Shown here in pieces: positions 1-8,636 of a DNA stretch of 64,000 nucleotides. The position numbers were made by a program, and so were the translations under genes. The stretch covers positions 434,001-498,000 of the forward strand of contig NZ_KZ857173.1 in the NCBI RefSeq assembly GCF_003350925.1, read 5' to 3'. How positions within the stretch are numbered: position 1 is the first letter of the stretch; each line of letters starts with the position of its first letter. The notes beneath the pieces were generated by a model. The model ran no database searches and had not been told where the DNA came from. It saw nothing but the letters and a program-made list of their open reading frames with translations. Source of the stretch: Dyella tabacisoli (GTDB lineage: Bacteria > Pseudomonadota > Gammaproteobacteria > Xanthomonadales > Rhodanobacteraceae).

Positions 1-3000
1 TTGCCGGCTATTGCGGTCGTATTGTTGGTGACGTTGGTGTTGGTCGCGTTGAGCTGCGAGCCGTTCACTGCGTCCGTGCTGGTAGCACTCAAGGTGCCCG
101 CTGCCACATTGGTGATCTTGTTCGGGCCGCTGCCCTTGTGGTTCGCGTTCCACGCACCCGCGCCGCCGTTAGCGGCCGGGTCCCAGTTCAGCGCATCGAT
201 CGAAGCAACCTGGTTATTCAAGTTGGTGATGCTGGTCGAGTTGGTCGTTACTTGCTGGTTGGTGGCAAACAACTGCGAGCCGTTGACCGCATCGGTACTG
301 GTTCCGCTCAATTGACCCGCCGCCACGTTCTGGATCTGACGTCCGCCCACGCTCAACGCTGCCGTCGGCGTCGCACCGGCGAACGTGTAAGCGGTGCCGC
401 CAATCGTTGCACCGCTGACCGCGGTCGTTGCCGTCGTGGTGCTGTTCGAGCCCAATGCTACGTCGTTGGCGTTCGTCGCTACCGCACTCTGGCCGATCGC
501 CACGCTGTTCGCACCGGTCGCCGAGCTGTCCGTGCCAGTGGAGTTGGCATGGAAGTACTTGGTGCCGGTCGCGTAGACATTATTCACCTGGTTGCCCAGG
601 TTGGTAATCGCGGTGGTGTTGCCGGCGATATTGGTGGTGTTGGTCGCGACCTGCTGGTTGGTCGCATACAACTGCGAACCGTTCACCGCATCGGTGCTGG
701 CTGCACTCAACGTACCCGCAGTCAGGTTGGTGATCTTCACGCCACCTGCCGGCGCACCGGCACCACCCGTGGCACCCAGGGTGATGGTGTTGCCACCGAC
801 AGCATCGTATTTCACCGCGATCGCAGCCGTATTCACGGCATCGGTATTCAATGCCGTGAGCGCCGCGCCCACATTGCTGTTGGCGGTCGTGCCCGTGTTC
901 GCACCAGTCGCGCTGATGGTGTTGATGGCATAAGACGGCGCGGTATACACGCCGGTCACTGCATTCAGCGTAGCGCCACCGCCTAGCGAAGTCGCCGCAT
1001 TCTGGCCGACCTGGTTGAGTTGGCTGACGTTGACCGCATCCGTGGCGTCACGGCCTGCGGCGACACCGGTGATCTGGCGACCGACGCCATTGTTGGCGAT
1101 ATTCAACTCGCCGCCCGAGTTGCTGCTGCCGACGGCATAACCGGTATAGCCGCTCAACGCACCGCGCGTTGCGGCGGAATAGCTGCCCAAGGCGATGCTG
1201 TCAGCCGTGCTGGCATTGGCCTGGCGGCCAAGCGCAATGCCCTGCGCCGCGGAGGACGCCGAGCCGTCGCCGAAGGCCAGGCCATAGCCTCCGGCCGCAG
1301 TGGTGCTGGCGGCCGAACCGAACGCGATCGACGAGGTGCCAAGAGCAGACGTACCGTTGCCGATGCCGATCGCATCGGTGCCGGAAACCGTCGAACTGGC
1401 CGCGAATGACCCGACGTTGCTGATCGAGATCGCACCGATACCGCTGGCATTGGCGATGTTACCGATCGCCACCGAACCGCCATTCGCGCCACTGGATTTC
1501 GCACCATTACCGATGGCGACGCTGCTGTTGGTGCTGGCGATCGCACCGGTGCCCTGGGCGATCGAGTTACCACCGGTGGCTTTGGCGCCATTGCCCAAGG
1601 CGATGTCGTTGGCCGTCACCGGCGTGCCATTCACACCAGCTACCGCATTCAGACCTTGCGCGATCGAATTGTTGCCATAGGCGTTGGCGACCGGACCTAC
1701 CGCGACGCTGTCCGTGCCGGCCGCGTTGCTATCGGCCTTGGCCGAATTGGTGTGGAAATACTTGATGCCCGCGCCGTTATTGATGTTGTTGACGGTGTTG
1801 GTGACGTTGGTGACATTCGTGTTCGTGGCGAATAGCTGCGAACCATTGACCGCATCCGTGCTGGCTGCGCTCAACGTGCCGGCGGTCAGATTGGTGATTT
1901 TCACGCCGCCCGCTGGTGCGCCGGCACCGCCCGTGGCACCCAGGGTGATGGTGTTGCCGCCCGCCGCGTCGTATTTCACTGCGATATTGGCGGTGTTATT
2001 GATGTTGTTATTGAGCGCGCCCAGCGCACCGGCTACGGTGGTCTGCGCCGTCGGAGCAGTTACTGCACCGGTGGTGCTAACACCGTTGATCGGCTGGCTG
2101 AAGCCCGTGATGTTGCCGGTCGCGGCGCTATAGCTGGCGCCGCCGCCCAGCGTGCCGGCCGTCGAGGCGCCGAGGTTGTTGACGCCGGTAACCACCGAGT
2201 TCAACTGTGAACCATTGATCGCATCGGTGCTGGCGGCCGAGATCACACCCGCCGCCACGTTCTGCAACTGACGCTCCTTGCCGGCGGCACCTATCGATAC
2301 CACGCCGTTCGCTGCGCTGGCAGGTCCGGCCGCCGTGGCTCCGTACAACGCGGTAGTCCCCGCATGAGGTGCCGCCGTAACGCTGCCGGCGCCCAAAGCC
2401 ACGCTATTGGCATTACTGGCCGTGGCGCCGGCACCTTGCGCAATGGAATTGCCGCCAGTCGCCTGGGCGCCATTGCCCAGCGCGATATCGTTAGCCGTGG
2501 CCGGAGTGCCATTCACGCCAGCCACGGCATTCAAGCCTTGTGCGATGGAATTATTGCCGTAGGCATTTGCCGTCGTCCCCAGCGCCATGGCGTTGGTAGC
2601 CGAAGCCTTGGCACTCGCACCCAAGGCCATGCCGGCGTCGATGACCGCCGTCGCGTTATCGACTGTTGCCCCGACACCGAGCGCGATTGCGCGCGTCGTA
2701 TTGTTCGTGGTGTTAGCCAACGCGCCAATCGCCACACCGCTGCCTTGCTGGGTAAAGCCACTTTGATCTGCATTTGCCCCGGTGCCGAGCGCGAAGCTCT
2801 GCCCGTAGCTGGTCGCTCCGGTACCGATCGCGATGGAGTTGATATCCGCCGCGCCGCCGGCGGTCCTCGCGCCGTTACCGATCGCGATGGAAGAGACGCC
2901 TACGGTTGTGGCCTTGGTACCCAACGCGATGCTATTGGAGGAACCAGCGACGGCGGTATCGCCAAACGCCAGAGAGCCGGCTGCATTTGCCTGGCTGGTA

Positions 3001-3908
3001 TTGCCCATCGCCACCGAACCCTGCCCGGTAGCTACATTGGTGTTACCGATCGCGGCAGCACCCTGGCCATTGGCCGTATTGTTCGCACCCAAGGCCACCG
3101 CACCGACGCCAGTCGCCACGTTGGGGTCACCGATAGCCACTGCGCCGTCACCGTTGGCGGTATTGCCAACGCCGATCGACACGGCTTTGCCGCCCGTGGC
3201 AGTGGCTGTCTGACCGATCGCCACCGCGCCTGCCGCATTGGCGGTCGCGCCCGTACCTTGGGCAATCGAGTTGCCGCCAGTCGCCTGCGCACCATTGCCC
3301 AGCGCGATATCGTTGGCCGTGGCCGGTGTGCCGTTGACGCCCGCCACCGCACTGGCCCCTAGCGCGATCGAACCATTGCCATACGCGCTGGCTTTGAATC
3401 CACCGGCAAACGAGGAGTCGCCAGTCGCCAGCGAGTCGGTCCCATAAGCCGAGGCTCGCAGACCTGCCGATGCACCGAAACCGGTAGCGGTGCCACCCGA
3501 GCCCGTTACCGTGGCAAATGCGCCCCAGATGGTCGCAGCCAAATTATTGTTGGCATTGGCCGAGCAGCCGCCCACCATTGAATAGGTACCGCTGCCGTCC
3601 TTCGCATCCGTTTCAGCGGCCCGAGCAATGCCGTCGAGGCCTGCCATGGATGCGGCCGAACTCGCACCCGTCGTGCAACTGGTGAAGTTTCCTGTGGGAT
3701 TCCAGGCCACGGTATTGGCGGTGCTGACGGATGGAATGAGCACACCTGCCGCCATCAATGCGATGGCATAAGCCAATGCGGTCAGTTTCGGAAACGTACG
3801 TGACGATGCTGCATGATGGGTGCTGTCACCTTGGTTGCTGGCAAGCTCTGAAGCCACTACCAGTTGCCCTAGCGCCTTGTTCCACACCTTACTGAAGATC
3901 TTATTCAT
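1..3908 (-). CDS. Trimeric autotransporter adhesin (YadA/Hia-like), N-terminal part; 3' end outside the window
   Basis: A surface adhesin that would trimerise and anchor itself in the outer membrane (type Vc secretion). The minus frame is open from an ATG at 3908 to the window edge, 1,302 codons. A ribosome site (AGAGGT) sits 6 bases before the ATG. The N-terminus is an extended signal peptide region (ESPR): MNKIFSKVWNKALGQLVVAS, then a hydrophobic core ending near PSVSTA at about residue 65. After a short head the protein is built of YadA head motifs of the kind AxAxGxxSxAxGxxA, interrupted by neck and linker modules such as STDAVNGSQLFATN and KYFHxNS. The C-terminal beta-barrel anchor is not in the window, so the total length is unknown. 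Large internal segments are duplicated. All plus-strand ORFs over this stretch are shadows. The RcsB-like regulator gene lies just upstream in the same direction and may control it (inference). Confidence 0.93.
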   Translation of the reverse strand, partial: MNKIFSKVWNKALGQLVVASELASNQGDSTHHAASSRTFPKLTALAYAIALMAAGVLIPSVSTANTVAWNPTGNFTSCTTGASSAASMAGLDGIARAAETDAKDGSGTYSMVGGCSANANNNLAATIWGAFATVTGSGGTATGFGASAGLRASAYGTDSLATGDSSFAGGFKASAYGNGSIALGASAVAGVNGTPATANDIALGNGAQATGGNSIAQGTGATANAAGAVAIGQTATATGGKAVSIGVGNTANGDGAVAIGDPNVATGVGAVALGANNTANGQGAAAIGNTNVATGQGSVAMGNTSQANAAGSLAFGDTAVAGSSNSIALGTKATTVGVSSIAIGNGARTAGGAADINSIAIGTGATSYGQSFALGTGANADQSGFTQQGSGVAIGALANTTNNTTRAIALGVGATVDNATAVIDAGMALGASAKASATNAMALGTTANAYGNNSIAQGLNAVAGVNGTPATANDIALGNGAQATGGNSIAQGAGATASNANSVALGAGSVTAAPHAGTTALYGATAAGPASAANGVVSIGAAGKERQLQNVAAGVISAASTDAINGSQLNSVVTGVNNLGASTAGTLGGGASYSAATGNITGFSQPINGVSTTGAVTAPTAQTTVAGALGALNNNINNTANIAVKYDAAGGNTITLGATGGAGAPAGGVKITNLTAGTLSAASTDAVNGSQLFATNTNVTNVTNTVNNINNGAGIKYFHTNSAKADSNAAGTDSVAVGPVANAYGNNSIAQGLNAVAGVNGTPVTANDIALGNGAKATGGNSIAQGTGAIASTNSSVAIGNGAKSSGANGGSVAIGNIANASGIGAISISNVGSFAASSTVSGTDAIGIGNGTSALGTSSIAFGSAASTTAAGGYGLAFGDGSASSAAQGIALGRQANASTADSIALGSYSAATRGALSGYTGYAVGSSNSGGELNIANNGVGRQITGVAAGRDATDAVNVSQLNQVGQNAATSLGGGATLNAVTGVYTAPSYAINTISATGANTGTTANSNVGAALTALNTDAVNTAAIAVKYDAVGGNTITLGATGGAGAPAGGVKITNLTAGTLSAASTDAVNGSQLYATNQQVATNTTNIAGNTTAITNLGNQVNNVYATGTKYFHANSTGTDSSATGANSVAIGQSAVATNANDVALGSNSTTTATTAVSGATIGGTAYTFAGATPTAALSVGGRQIQNVAAGQLSGTSTDAVNGSQLFATNQQVTTNSTSITNLNNQVASIDALNWDPAANGGAGAWNANHKGSGPNKITNVAAGTLSATSTDAVNGSQLNATNTNVTNNTTAIAG

Positions 3909-4353
3909 GTTCGCTACCTCTCATCACCTGGACATGGAGCAGGGGATGGAGAGAAATTCAGGCACGCACCTACCGATCCGCCCCCAAAAGGGGGCGGCTG
4001 GCGTTGCTCAGTAGCGATATGCATCCGGTGCAGTGGCTGTGCGCCACACGCTTCAAGCTAGGTGGTCCCTGCTCGGTCTCTATGCCCGTGCTTTACATTT
4101 AAATCCCCAGCAGACGACAGCTCAGGGGGAGGCGTCGCCTGCCGTTGGCGTCAATTCGCCAACACACCCCACTCCCTTGGTGTGTGGAAAAACTTCAACG
4201 TGTGCCATCTCGGTGGTTCTGCGACTAGAAGCCCGCATTAGTGAGATGCACATCACGTTTTGTTGGGTGAATTGTGTGCGACCGCCCAGCCGAGGGGCAT
4301 CAGACGATTCCTAAAAATCAGCGCGCCGTTATCTGAGCGCGCAAGGCGAATCG
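3909..4353. other. Long leader/intergenic region of the adhesin, no gene seen
   Basis: About 450 bases without a credible gene lie between the adhesin start and the hairpin behind the RcsB-like gene. The stretch is rich in short inverted repeats: CCGCCCCC/GGGGGCGG around an AAAA loop (3978-3997), GTTGGCG/CGCCAAC (4144-4163) and ACACACC/GGTGTGT (4162-4185). The last two share bases and could be alternative folds. On the minus strand this would be the 5' untranslated leader of the adhesin. I could not pick a convincing -35/-10 pair. Short frames here have neither domain likeness nor ribosome sites. Confidence 0.5.
3978..3997 (-). promoter_or_regulatory. G/C hairpin in the adhesin leader
   Basis: Perfect 8-bp inverted repeat CCGCCCCC/GGGGGCGG with a 4-base loop, about 70 bases upstream of the adhesin ATG. 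It could slow or terminate leader transcription or fold in the mRNA. No T-tract follows on the minus strand, so a simple terminator is unlikely. Function is inference. Confidence 0.35.
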
Positions 4354-4377
4354 CCCCGGCTCTTAGCAGAGCCGGGG
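4354..4377 (-). terminator. Hairpin behind the RcsB-like gene (terminator-like)
   Basis: Perfect 10-bp stem CCCCGGCTCT/AGAGCCGGGG with a TAGC loop, about 90 bases after the response-regulator stop. There is no T-run on either side, so it is a weak candidate for intrinsic termination and may instead protect the 3' end. Confidence 0.4.
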
Positions 4378-4411
4378 TCGGGAAACCCTTACAAATCAGG
4401 AAATAAAGCCT

Positions 4412-4481
4412 GGTAAATCAGGCCTGGTAAATCGGGCCCGGCAAATCGGGCGTAGGAAACCAGACCTAGGAAACCAGGCCG
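4412..4481 (-). repeat. Five-unit 14-bp degenerate tandem array across the regulator stop codon
   Basis: Five consecutive 14-base units can be lined up: GGTAAATCAGGCCT, GGTAAATCGGGCCC, GGCAAATCGGGCGT, AGGAAACCAGACCT and AGGAAACCAGGCCG. The stop codon of the RcsB-like gene (4466-4468) lies inside the array, so the last five codons are repeat-derived and the rest is untranslated. A related pair of units occurs at 5349-5378. Confidence 0.75.
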
Positions 4482-5128
4482 TAGTTGCGCGCGTATTCGT
4501 AGAGCTGGCTGTTGCTCTTGAGGCCCAGCTTGCGCATGGCGTCGTTTTTTTGCTGACTGACCGTCTTGACGCTGCGATGCAGTTGTTCGGCAATCTGGGT
4601 GACCGAGTGGCCGCTGGCGTAAAGACGCACCACTTCGGCCTCGCGTTTGGACAAACCACCGCCATCGGCCAGGGCCACATGCGTGTCGGCGTCACCATGA
4701 GAGGCGCGTAGATCCGCTATTTCGGCGCGCATCTGCTCGCTCAAATGAGTACGGCCGCTGAGCACGGTTTGAATAGCCTGCAGCAGCTCCCTGGTCATCG
4801 ATGCCTTGTCCACGACACCGCGTGCGCCCGCGGCAAGCATGCCGCTAATCAGGCTCGGGTTATGCACCATGGTCAAAATGATGATCGGCAGCTCGGGATA
4901 GTCGCGACGCAGCCGCTTGAGCAGTGGCAGGCCATCGCTGGAGCCTTGCTCGTCCGGCATCGAGAAATCGGTAATGAGCAAATCGCAGGGCTGCGCGGCG
5001 AGCAACGCCAATAAGTCGCGACCGTTGTGCGCTTCGCCGACAAACTCATAGGTGTTACCAAAACTCGCAAATAGAGCTTTGATCCCCATCAAGATCACCG
5101 GATGGTCATCGGCAACAATGATCCGCAT
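4466..5128 (-). CDS. RcsB-like response regulator (REC + LuxR-type HTH)
   Basis: Cytoplasmic two-component response regulator of 220 residues. The receiver domain (about 1-120) has acidic residues D7/D8, phosphorylation site D54 in LITDFSMPD, T86 and K108. The C-terminal LuxR/NarL-type helix-turn-helix spans about 158-215 (LSKREAEVVRLYASG, IAEQLHRSVKTVSQQK). Wording and spacing resemble RcsB more than NarL, and the partner across the divergent gap is an RcsC-like hybrid kinase. An in-frame GTG at 5182 would add 18 residues. The ATG at 5128 was chosen because it begins the conserved MRIIVADDHP strand. No RcsD, RcsF or RcsA gene is visible here. A role in surface or adhesin control is inferred from the downstream adhesin gene. 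Confidence 0.9.
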   Translation of the reverse strand: MRIIVADDHPVILMGIKALFASFGNTYEFVGEAHNGRDLLALLAAQPCDLLITDFSMPDEQGSSDGLPLLKRLRRDYPELPIIILTMVHNPSLISGMLAAGARGVVDKASMTRELLQAIQTVLSGRTHLSEQMRAEIADLRASHGDADTHVALADGGGLSKREAEVVRLYASGHSVTQIAEQLHRSVKTVSQQKNDAMRKLGLKSNSQLYEYARNYGLVS

Positions 5129-5492
5129 CGGTTTTAGGTGTCCCCGTTGTCTCACTGATCTGATCGCTAGCGCATCCAGCACTCACGTCCAGAATCGCCC
5201 TGCTCCATGACATAAGTTTGTGATTTGCCTGGATGGCTCAACCCTACACCGAAGCCATCGGTCGGGCGCAAGCATACCATTGGGGTTGCTGACGCCTGGC
5301 GTAACCGCTGAACGCGGCCGTACTGGACCAGCTTACTTTCCGATGGCTTTGGCAAATCGGGCTTTTGCAAATCGGCCCACAGTCCTGCGTCGTCAACCGG
5401 CCGTATATCGACATACACTCTCTCGCCCTTCATGGTCTGGCCTGCGATCAGATCCAGCCCCGCACCACTCCAAAAGCTATTGAACAGGCTCT
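5129..5492. other. Divergent control region between RcsB-like and RcsC-like genes
   Basis: A 364-base gap that should hold both promoters, although I cannot assign clear -35/-10 boxes. It contains two 15-base near-repeats at 5349-5378. A minus-strand open frame runs from about 5470 to 5167. Its N-terminal half reads like protein (FWSGAGLDLIAG, GERVYVDIRPVDDAG), but there is no ribosome site and no family I recognise, so it may be a gene remnant. Confidence 0.4.
5349..5378. repeat. Two 15-bp near-repeats sharing a core with the 4412-4481 array
   Basis: Units TTGGCAAATCGGGCT and TTTGCAAATCGGCCC are adjacent. The core GGCAAATCGGGC is identical to part of the third unit of the array at 4412-4481, about 900 bases away on the far side of the regulator gene. 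Confidence 0.6.
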
Positions 5493-8375
5493 ATGGCCAT
5501 TAATGTGATGATCGGAACCCTGCTGGCGCGAATCGACCTTGGAGCGCTGCCGACCTCGCTGGCCGTGATTACCCTGGCGGCCCTGCTTACCGTAACGGCC
5601 TCGCTTGCGCTGCTGGTGCTATGGCTGGCCTATCGGGAACGGAGCAAAGCAACCCGCGCCAGCCTGCATCTGCTCGCCCAGGAGGCCACGCTTCGCGCTT
5701 GGCTCGATGCCTTGCCCATGCCGATCATCATCAAGGATCAGGATGGCGCCTACCTACGGGTAAACCACGCCTGTCAACGCGAATTGGGCATAGGCGCCGC
5801 GACAGCCATCGGCAAGACCAGCCTGGAACTACCCGACCATCGGCTGTCCGGCCCCGATGGCGCGCCGCTCACCCATCAGCAGTTGCACGAATTCAGCCTC
5901 GAAGCGGTACGTGCCGATCGCGAGTACCGCACCGAACTGGCCTATCTGGATGACGAGGGTCAGCCGAAGTTCGGGCTCTGGATTGACCGCCCGGTCCATC
6001 GCGCGGATGGCAGCGTCAGCGGTTCGATAAGCAGCCTGCTCGATATCACCACTTATCGCGAAATCGCCCAGCATGCCCGCGCCAGCGAACAGAACCTGCG
6101 CGAGGTCACGCAACACATTCCGGTAGTGATTTTTATTGTTAATCGAGGCTTGGATCGGCTGCGCCGGCTGACCTTTCTTGCCGGCGACTTGCGCGCACTG
6201 TTCGGCCTGGACCAGCGCGATCTTGTAGAAACCGACAATGTCTTGCATGACTGGCCGTTCCAGGACCGGATCCATCCCGAAGACAGGGATCAACTCAAGC
6301 AAGTGATTCGTGGCGCCAGGCAGCGCCCGCAAGCCCAGTCGCTGGATTTTCGCGCCTACGGTGAAGAGGGATTGCGCTGGATTCACCTTGCCATGGCGCC
6401 GCAGGCCTTGGCCGACGGTAGTGTGCAATGGACCGGTTATTTCATCGACACCACCCGCATCAACACACATAACGATGCCTTGCGCGCCGCCCGCGATGCC
6501 GCCGAACGAGCGTCCAAGGCGAAGGCTGACTTCCTCGCCACGATGAGTCACGAAATCCGCACACCGATGAATGGCGTCATCGGCATGCTCGAATTGTTGA
6601 GCCACACCGAGCTGAACGATGAGCAGCACGAACTGCTGCATGCGGTTGAAGATTCCGCCGGCGTGCTGTTGCAAGTACTCAACGATGTCCTGGATTTTTC
6701 CAAGATCGAAGCGGGCGATCTACGCCTGGACAACGAGCCGTTCAATGCCCGTACGCTGATCGACAACGTCGTCAGCATGATGGCGGCGCATATGCATAAG
6801 AAAGGGCTGCGCATTCAGGTCGCCGTCGACGCCGCACTTGCTGACCGTTTGAATGGCGATAGCGTGAGGATTCGGCAGATTCTGCTGAACCTGCTCAACA
6901 ACGCGGGCAAGTTCACCGAACACGGTGGCGTCACCGTAAAACTGCGCGTACTCGGAGACAACGGCACCCATCAGCGACTGCGGCTGAGCGTGACCGACAC
7001 CGGCATCGGCATCGCCGAGGATAAGCAAGCGCGATTATTCACTCCCTTCGTCCAGGCGGAATCCTGGACCACCCGGCGCCACGGCGGCACCGGCCTGGGC
7101 TTGGCGATTTGCCGCCATCTGGTTCAATTGATGGGTGGCTCGATCGAGCTGACCAGCCAGCTTGGCGTGGGTACCACCGTTACAGTCGAGTTGCGGCTGC
7201 CGGTCGATCGTCGCGAAGTGGACGCCCCGCCCGGCCTGGCCGGGCGCCATGTCATCGTGCGCCTGAGTTCGACCGAAACCGCGATGGCGCTGACCGCTTA
7301 CTTGACCGCGCTGGGCCTGACGACCGAACAGATCCCGCCATCGCAAACCCTGCGCACAGGCATCTCCGCCAACATCTTGTTTCTCGATGAGGACGACGAT
7401 GTCAGCCAGTCCCAGGTCGCGGCCCAGGCCGTGCTAGTAAGCGAGCGCGCGGGAACGCCGACCTCGACCGAATCAGCCGGTGGAAACGGTCGTTTGATAC
7501 TTAACGCCAATCCGTTGAAGTGGCAGGCAGTGATGCGCACCTGCATGCTCGCACTGGAGCCGCTGCATCAACCGGTGCGCCAGGTCATGCCCAATTATCC
7601 AGACGCAGACGTACTGGAAGGGGATCACCTTCGGCACCTGCCTACCCATGGCCGCATTTTGATCGCCGAAGATCATCACATCAGCCAGCAACTGATACGT
7701 CGCCAATTGATGCTGCTCGGCTGGTCCTGCGACGTCGTCGGTACCGGCAAGGCGGCCTACGAGGCACTGCAGAAAGACGACTACGCCATGTTGATAACCG
7801 ATTGCCAGATGCCCGTGATGAACGGCTATGAGCTGGCTATCGCCTGGCGGCAATACGAGGACGAAGACGGCAAACAGACACGTATGCCCATTCTCGCGAT
7901 GACGGCCAATGCCTTGAGCGGCGAGATGGAGCGCTGCCGCGAAGCAGGCATGGATGACTACATCAGCAAGCCCGTGCAATTACGAGTGCTTGAGGAAAAG
8001 CTTGCGCTATGGATGCCCCGGCCCTCAGCCGGCGACGCCCTGCCCGACCTTGCCGATACTGCCGCAACGGACTTCTGGTCGCCCGAATCGGACCTGCTCG
8101 GCCTGCGTGACGACATGCTGCCGGTACTGATTGAGAGCACACAGACCGACCTGGATCATCTACAGCAGGCCGTGTCTGCCGATGACACGCACGAGGCCAT
8201 ACAGCGACTGCACCGCATACTGGGCGCACTGCAGTTGTTCAGTGACGACCCGATGCTCAACGAGGGGCGGCAGTGGCTGGGCCGATTGCACGGCGAGCAG
8301 GGCAAAGCGTATTTGCAACAGTTACCGCCCTATATTGAGGCCTTGCATCGGCTGCTAGACACGCTCAAACCCTAG
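5493..8375 (+). CDS. RcsC/BvgS-like hybrid sensor histidine kinase
   Basis: Inner-membrane hybrid kinase of 960 residues. It has one clear membrane segment (about 20-47), then two PAS-type sensor regions (about 67-185 and 200-325). The HisKA domain has H353 in the H-box MSHEIRTPMNGV, and the HATPase domain has RQILLNLLNNAGKF, DTGIGI and GGTGLGLAI. A degenerate receiver-like stretch follows (about 580-690), then a full receiver (721-845) with D770 in LITDCQMPVMNG. The C-terminal Hpt-like domain has a candidate phosphoaccepting H907 in LHRILGALQLF, but the lysine usual in Hpt motifs (HxxKG) is replaced by leucine. The likely phosphorelay is H353 to D770 to H907 to D54 of the divergent RcsB-like protein (inference). 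A single membrane segment and PAS sensing suggest a cytoplasmic or redox/ligand cue. Confidence 0.92.
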   Translation: MAINVMIGTLLARIDLGALPTSLAVITLAALLTVTASLALLVLWLAYRERSKATRASLHLLAQEATLRAWLDALPMPIIIKDQDGAYLRVNHACQRELGIGAATAIGKTSLELPDHRLSGPDGAPLTHQQLHEFSLEAVRADREYRTELAYLDDEGQPKFGLWIDRPVHRADGSVSGSISSLLDITTYREIAQHARASEQNLREVTQHIPVVIFIVNRGLDRLRRLTFLAGDLRALFGLDQRDLVETDNVLHDWPFQDRIHPEDRDQLKQVIRGARQRPQAQSLDFRAYGEEGLRWIHLAMAPQALADGSVQWTGYFIDTTRINTHNDALRAARDAAERASKAKADFLATMSHEIRTPMNGVIGMLELLSHTELNDEQHELLHAVEDSAGVLLQVLNDVLDFSKIEAGDLRLDNEPFNARTLIDNVVSMMAAHMHKKGLRIQVAVDAALADRLNGDSVRIRQILLNLLNNAGKFTEHGGVTVKLRVLGDNGTHQRLRLSVTDTGIGIAEDKQARLFTPFVQAESWTTRRHGGTGLGLAICRHLVQLMGGSIELTSQLGVGTTVTVELRLPVDRREVDAPPGLAGRHVIVRLSSTETAMALTAYLTALGLTTEQIPPSQTLRTGISANILFLDEDDDVSQSQVAAQAVLVSERAGTPTSTESAGGNGRLILNANPLKWQAVMRTCMLALEPLHQPVRQVMPNYPDADVLEGDHLRHLPTHGRILIAEDHHISQQLIRRQLMLLGWSCDVVGTGKAAYEALQKDDYAMLITDCQMPVMNGYELAIAWRQYEDEDGKQTRMPILAMTANALSGEMERCREAGMDDYISKPVQLRVLEEKLALWMPRPSAGDALPDLADTAATDFWSPESDLLGLRDDMLPVLIESTQTDLDHLQQAVSADDTHEAIQRLHRILGALQLFSDDPMLNEGRQWLGRLHGEQGKAYLQQLPPYIEALHRLLDTLKP

Positions 8376-8474
8376 CACGTGACGAGACGTTCACACGGTT
8401 TTGCTACAACAGTAGCCAGCAAGAGGGCCTGACAGGGCTGCTCACAAGTGCTTGTTTCACCGTTTCACTCATAC

Positions 8475-8495
8475 GCGGCTGGCAATGCCAGCCGC
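8475..8495 (+). terminator. Hairpin downstream of the hybrid kinase
   Basis: Perfect 9-bp stem GCGGCTGGC/GCCAGCCGC with a 3-base AAT loop, 100 bases after the kinase stop and 140 before the next gene. There is no T-tract, so it is terminator-like only. Confidence 0.4.
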
Positions 8496-8636
8496 ACTGC
8501 AGCAAAATTGGCAAGCTATCCAACAGCTCCACATGTGTTGATCCCCGGACCAAGGTCAATGACTTGCGGCTGTCCATGAAGCGACCAGGGGCGTTTCATC
8601 TCAGAGAAAGAAGACGCAAGTCTGAAGGAGTTGATG

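Noticed and set aside
138-986. Long plus-strand open frames (also 2364-3362 and others) opposite the adhesin
   Set aside because: They are antisense shadows of the repetitive GC-rich adhesin gene: the minus frame carries ESPR, head and neck motifs, the plus frames only arginine-rich or low-complexity text.
1-3908. Regular repeats in the first 4 kb as a CRISPR or satellite array
   Set aside because: Repeats are in-frame protein modules of unequal length without uniform spacers.
5167-5433. Minus-strand 88-codon frame between the RcsB- and RcsC-like genes
   Set aside because: No ribosome site and no known family; part of it is made of the 15-bp repeats. Kept only as a possible remnant in the gap entry.
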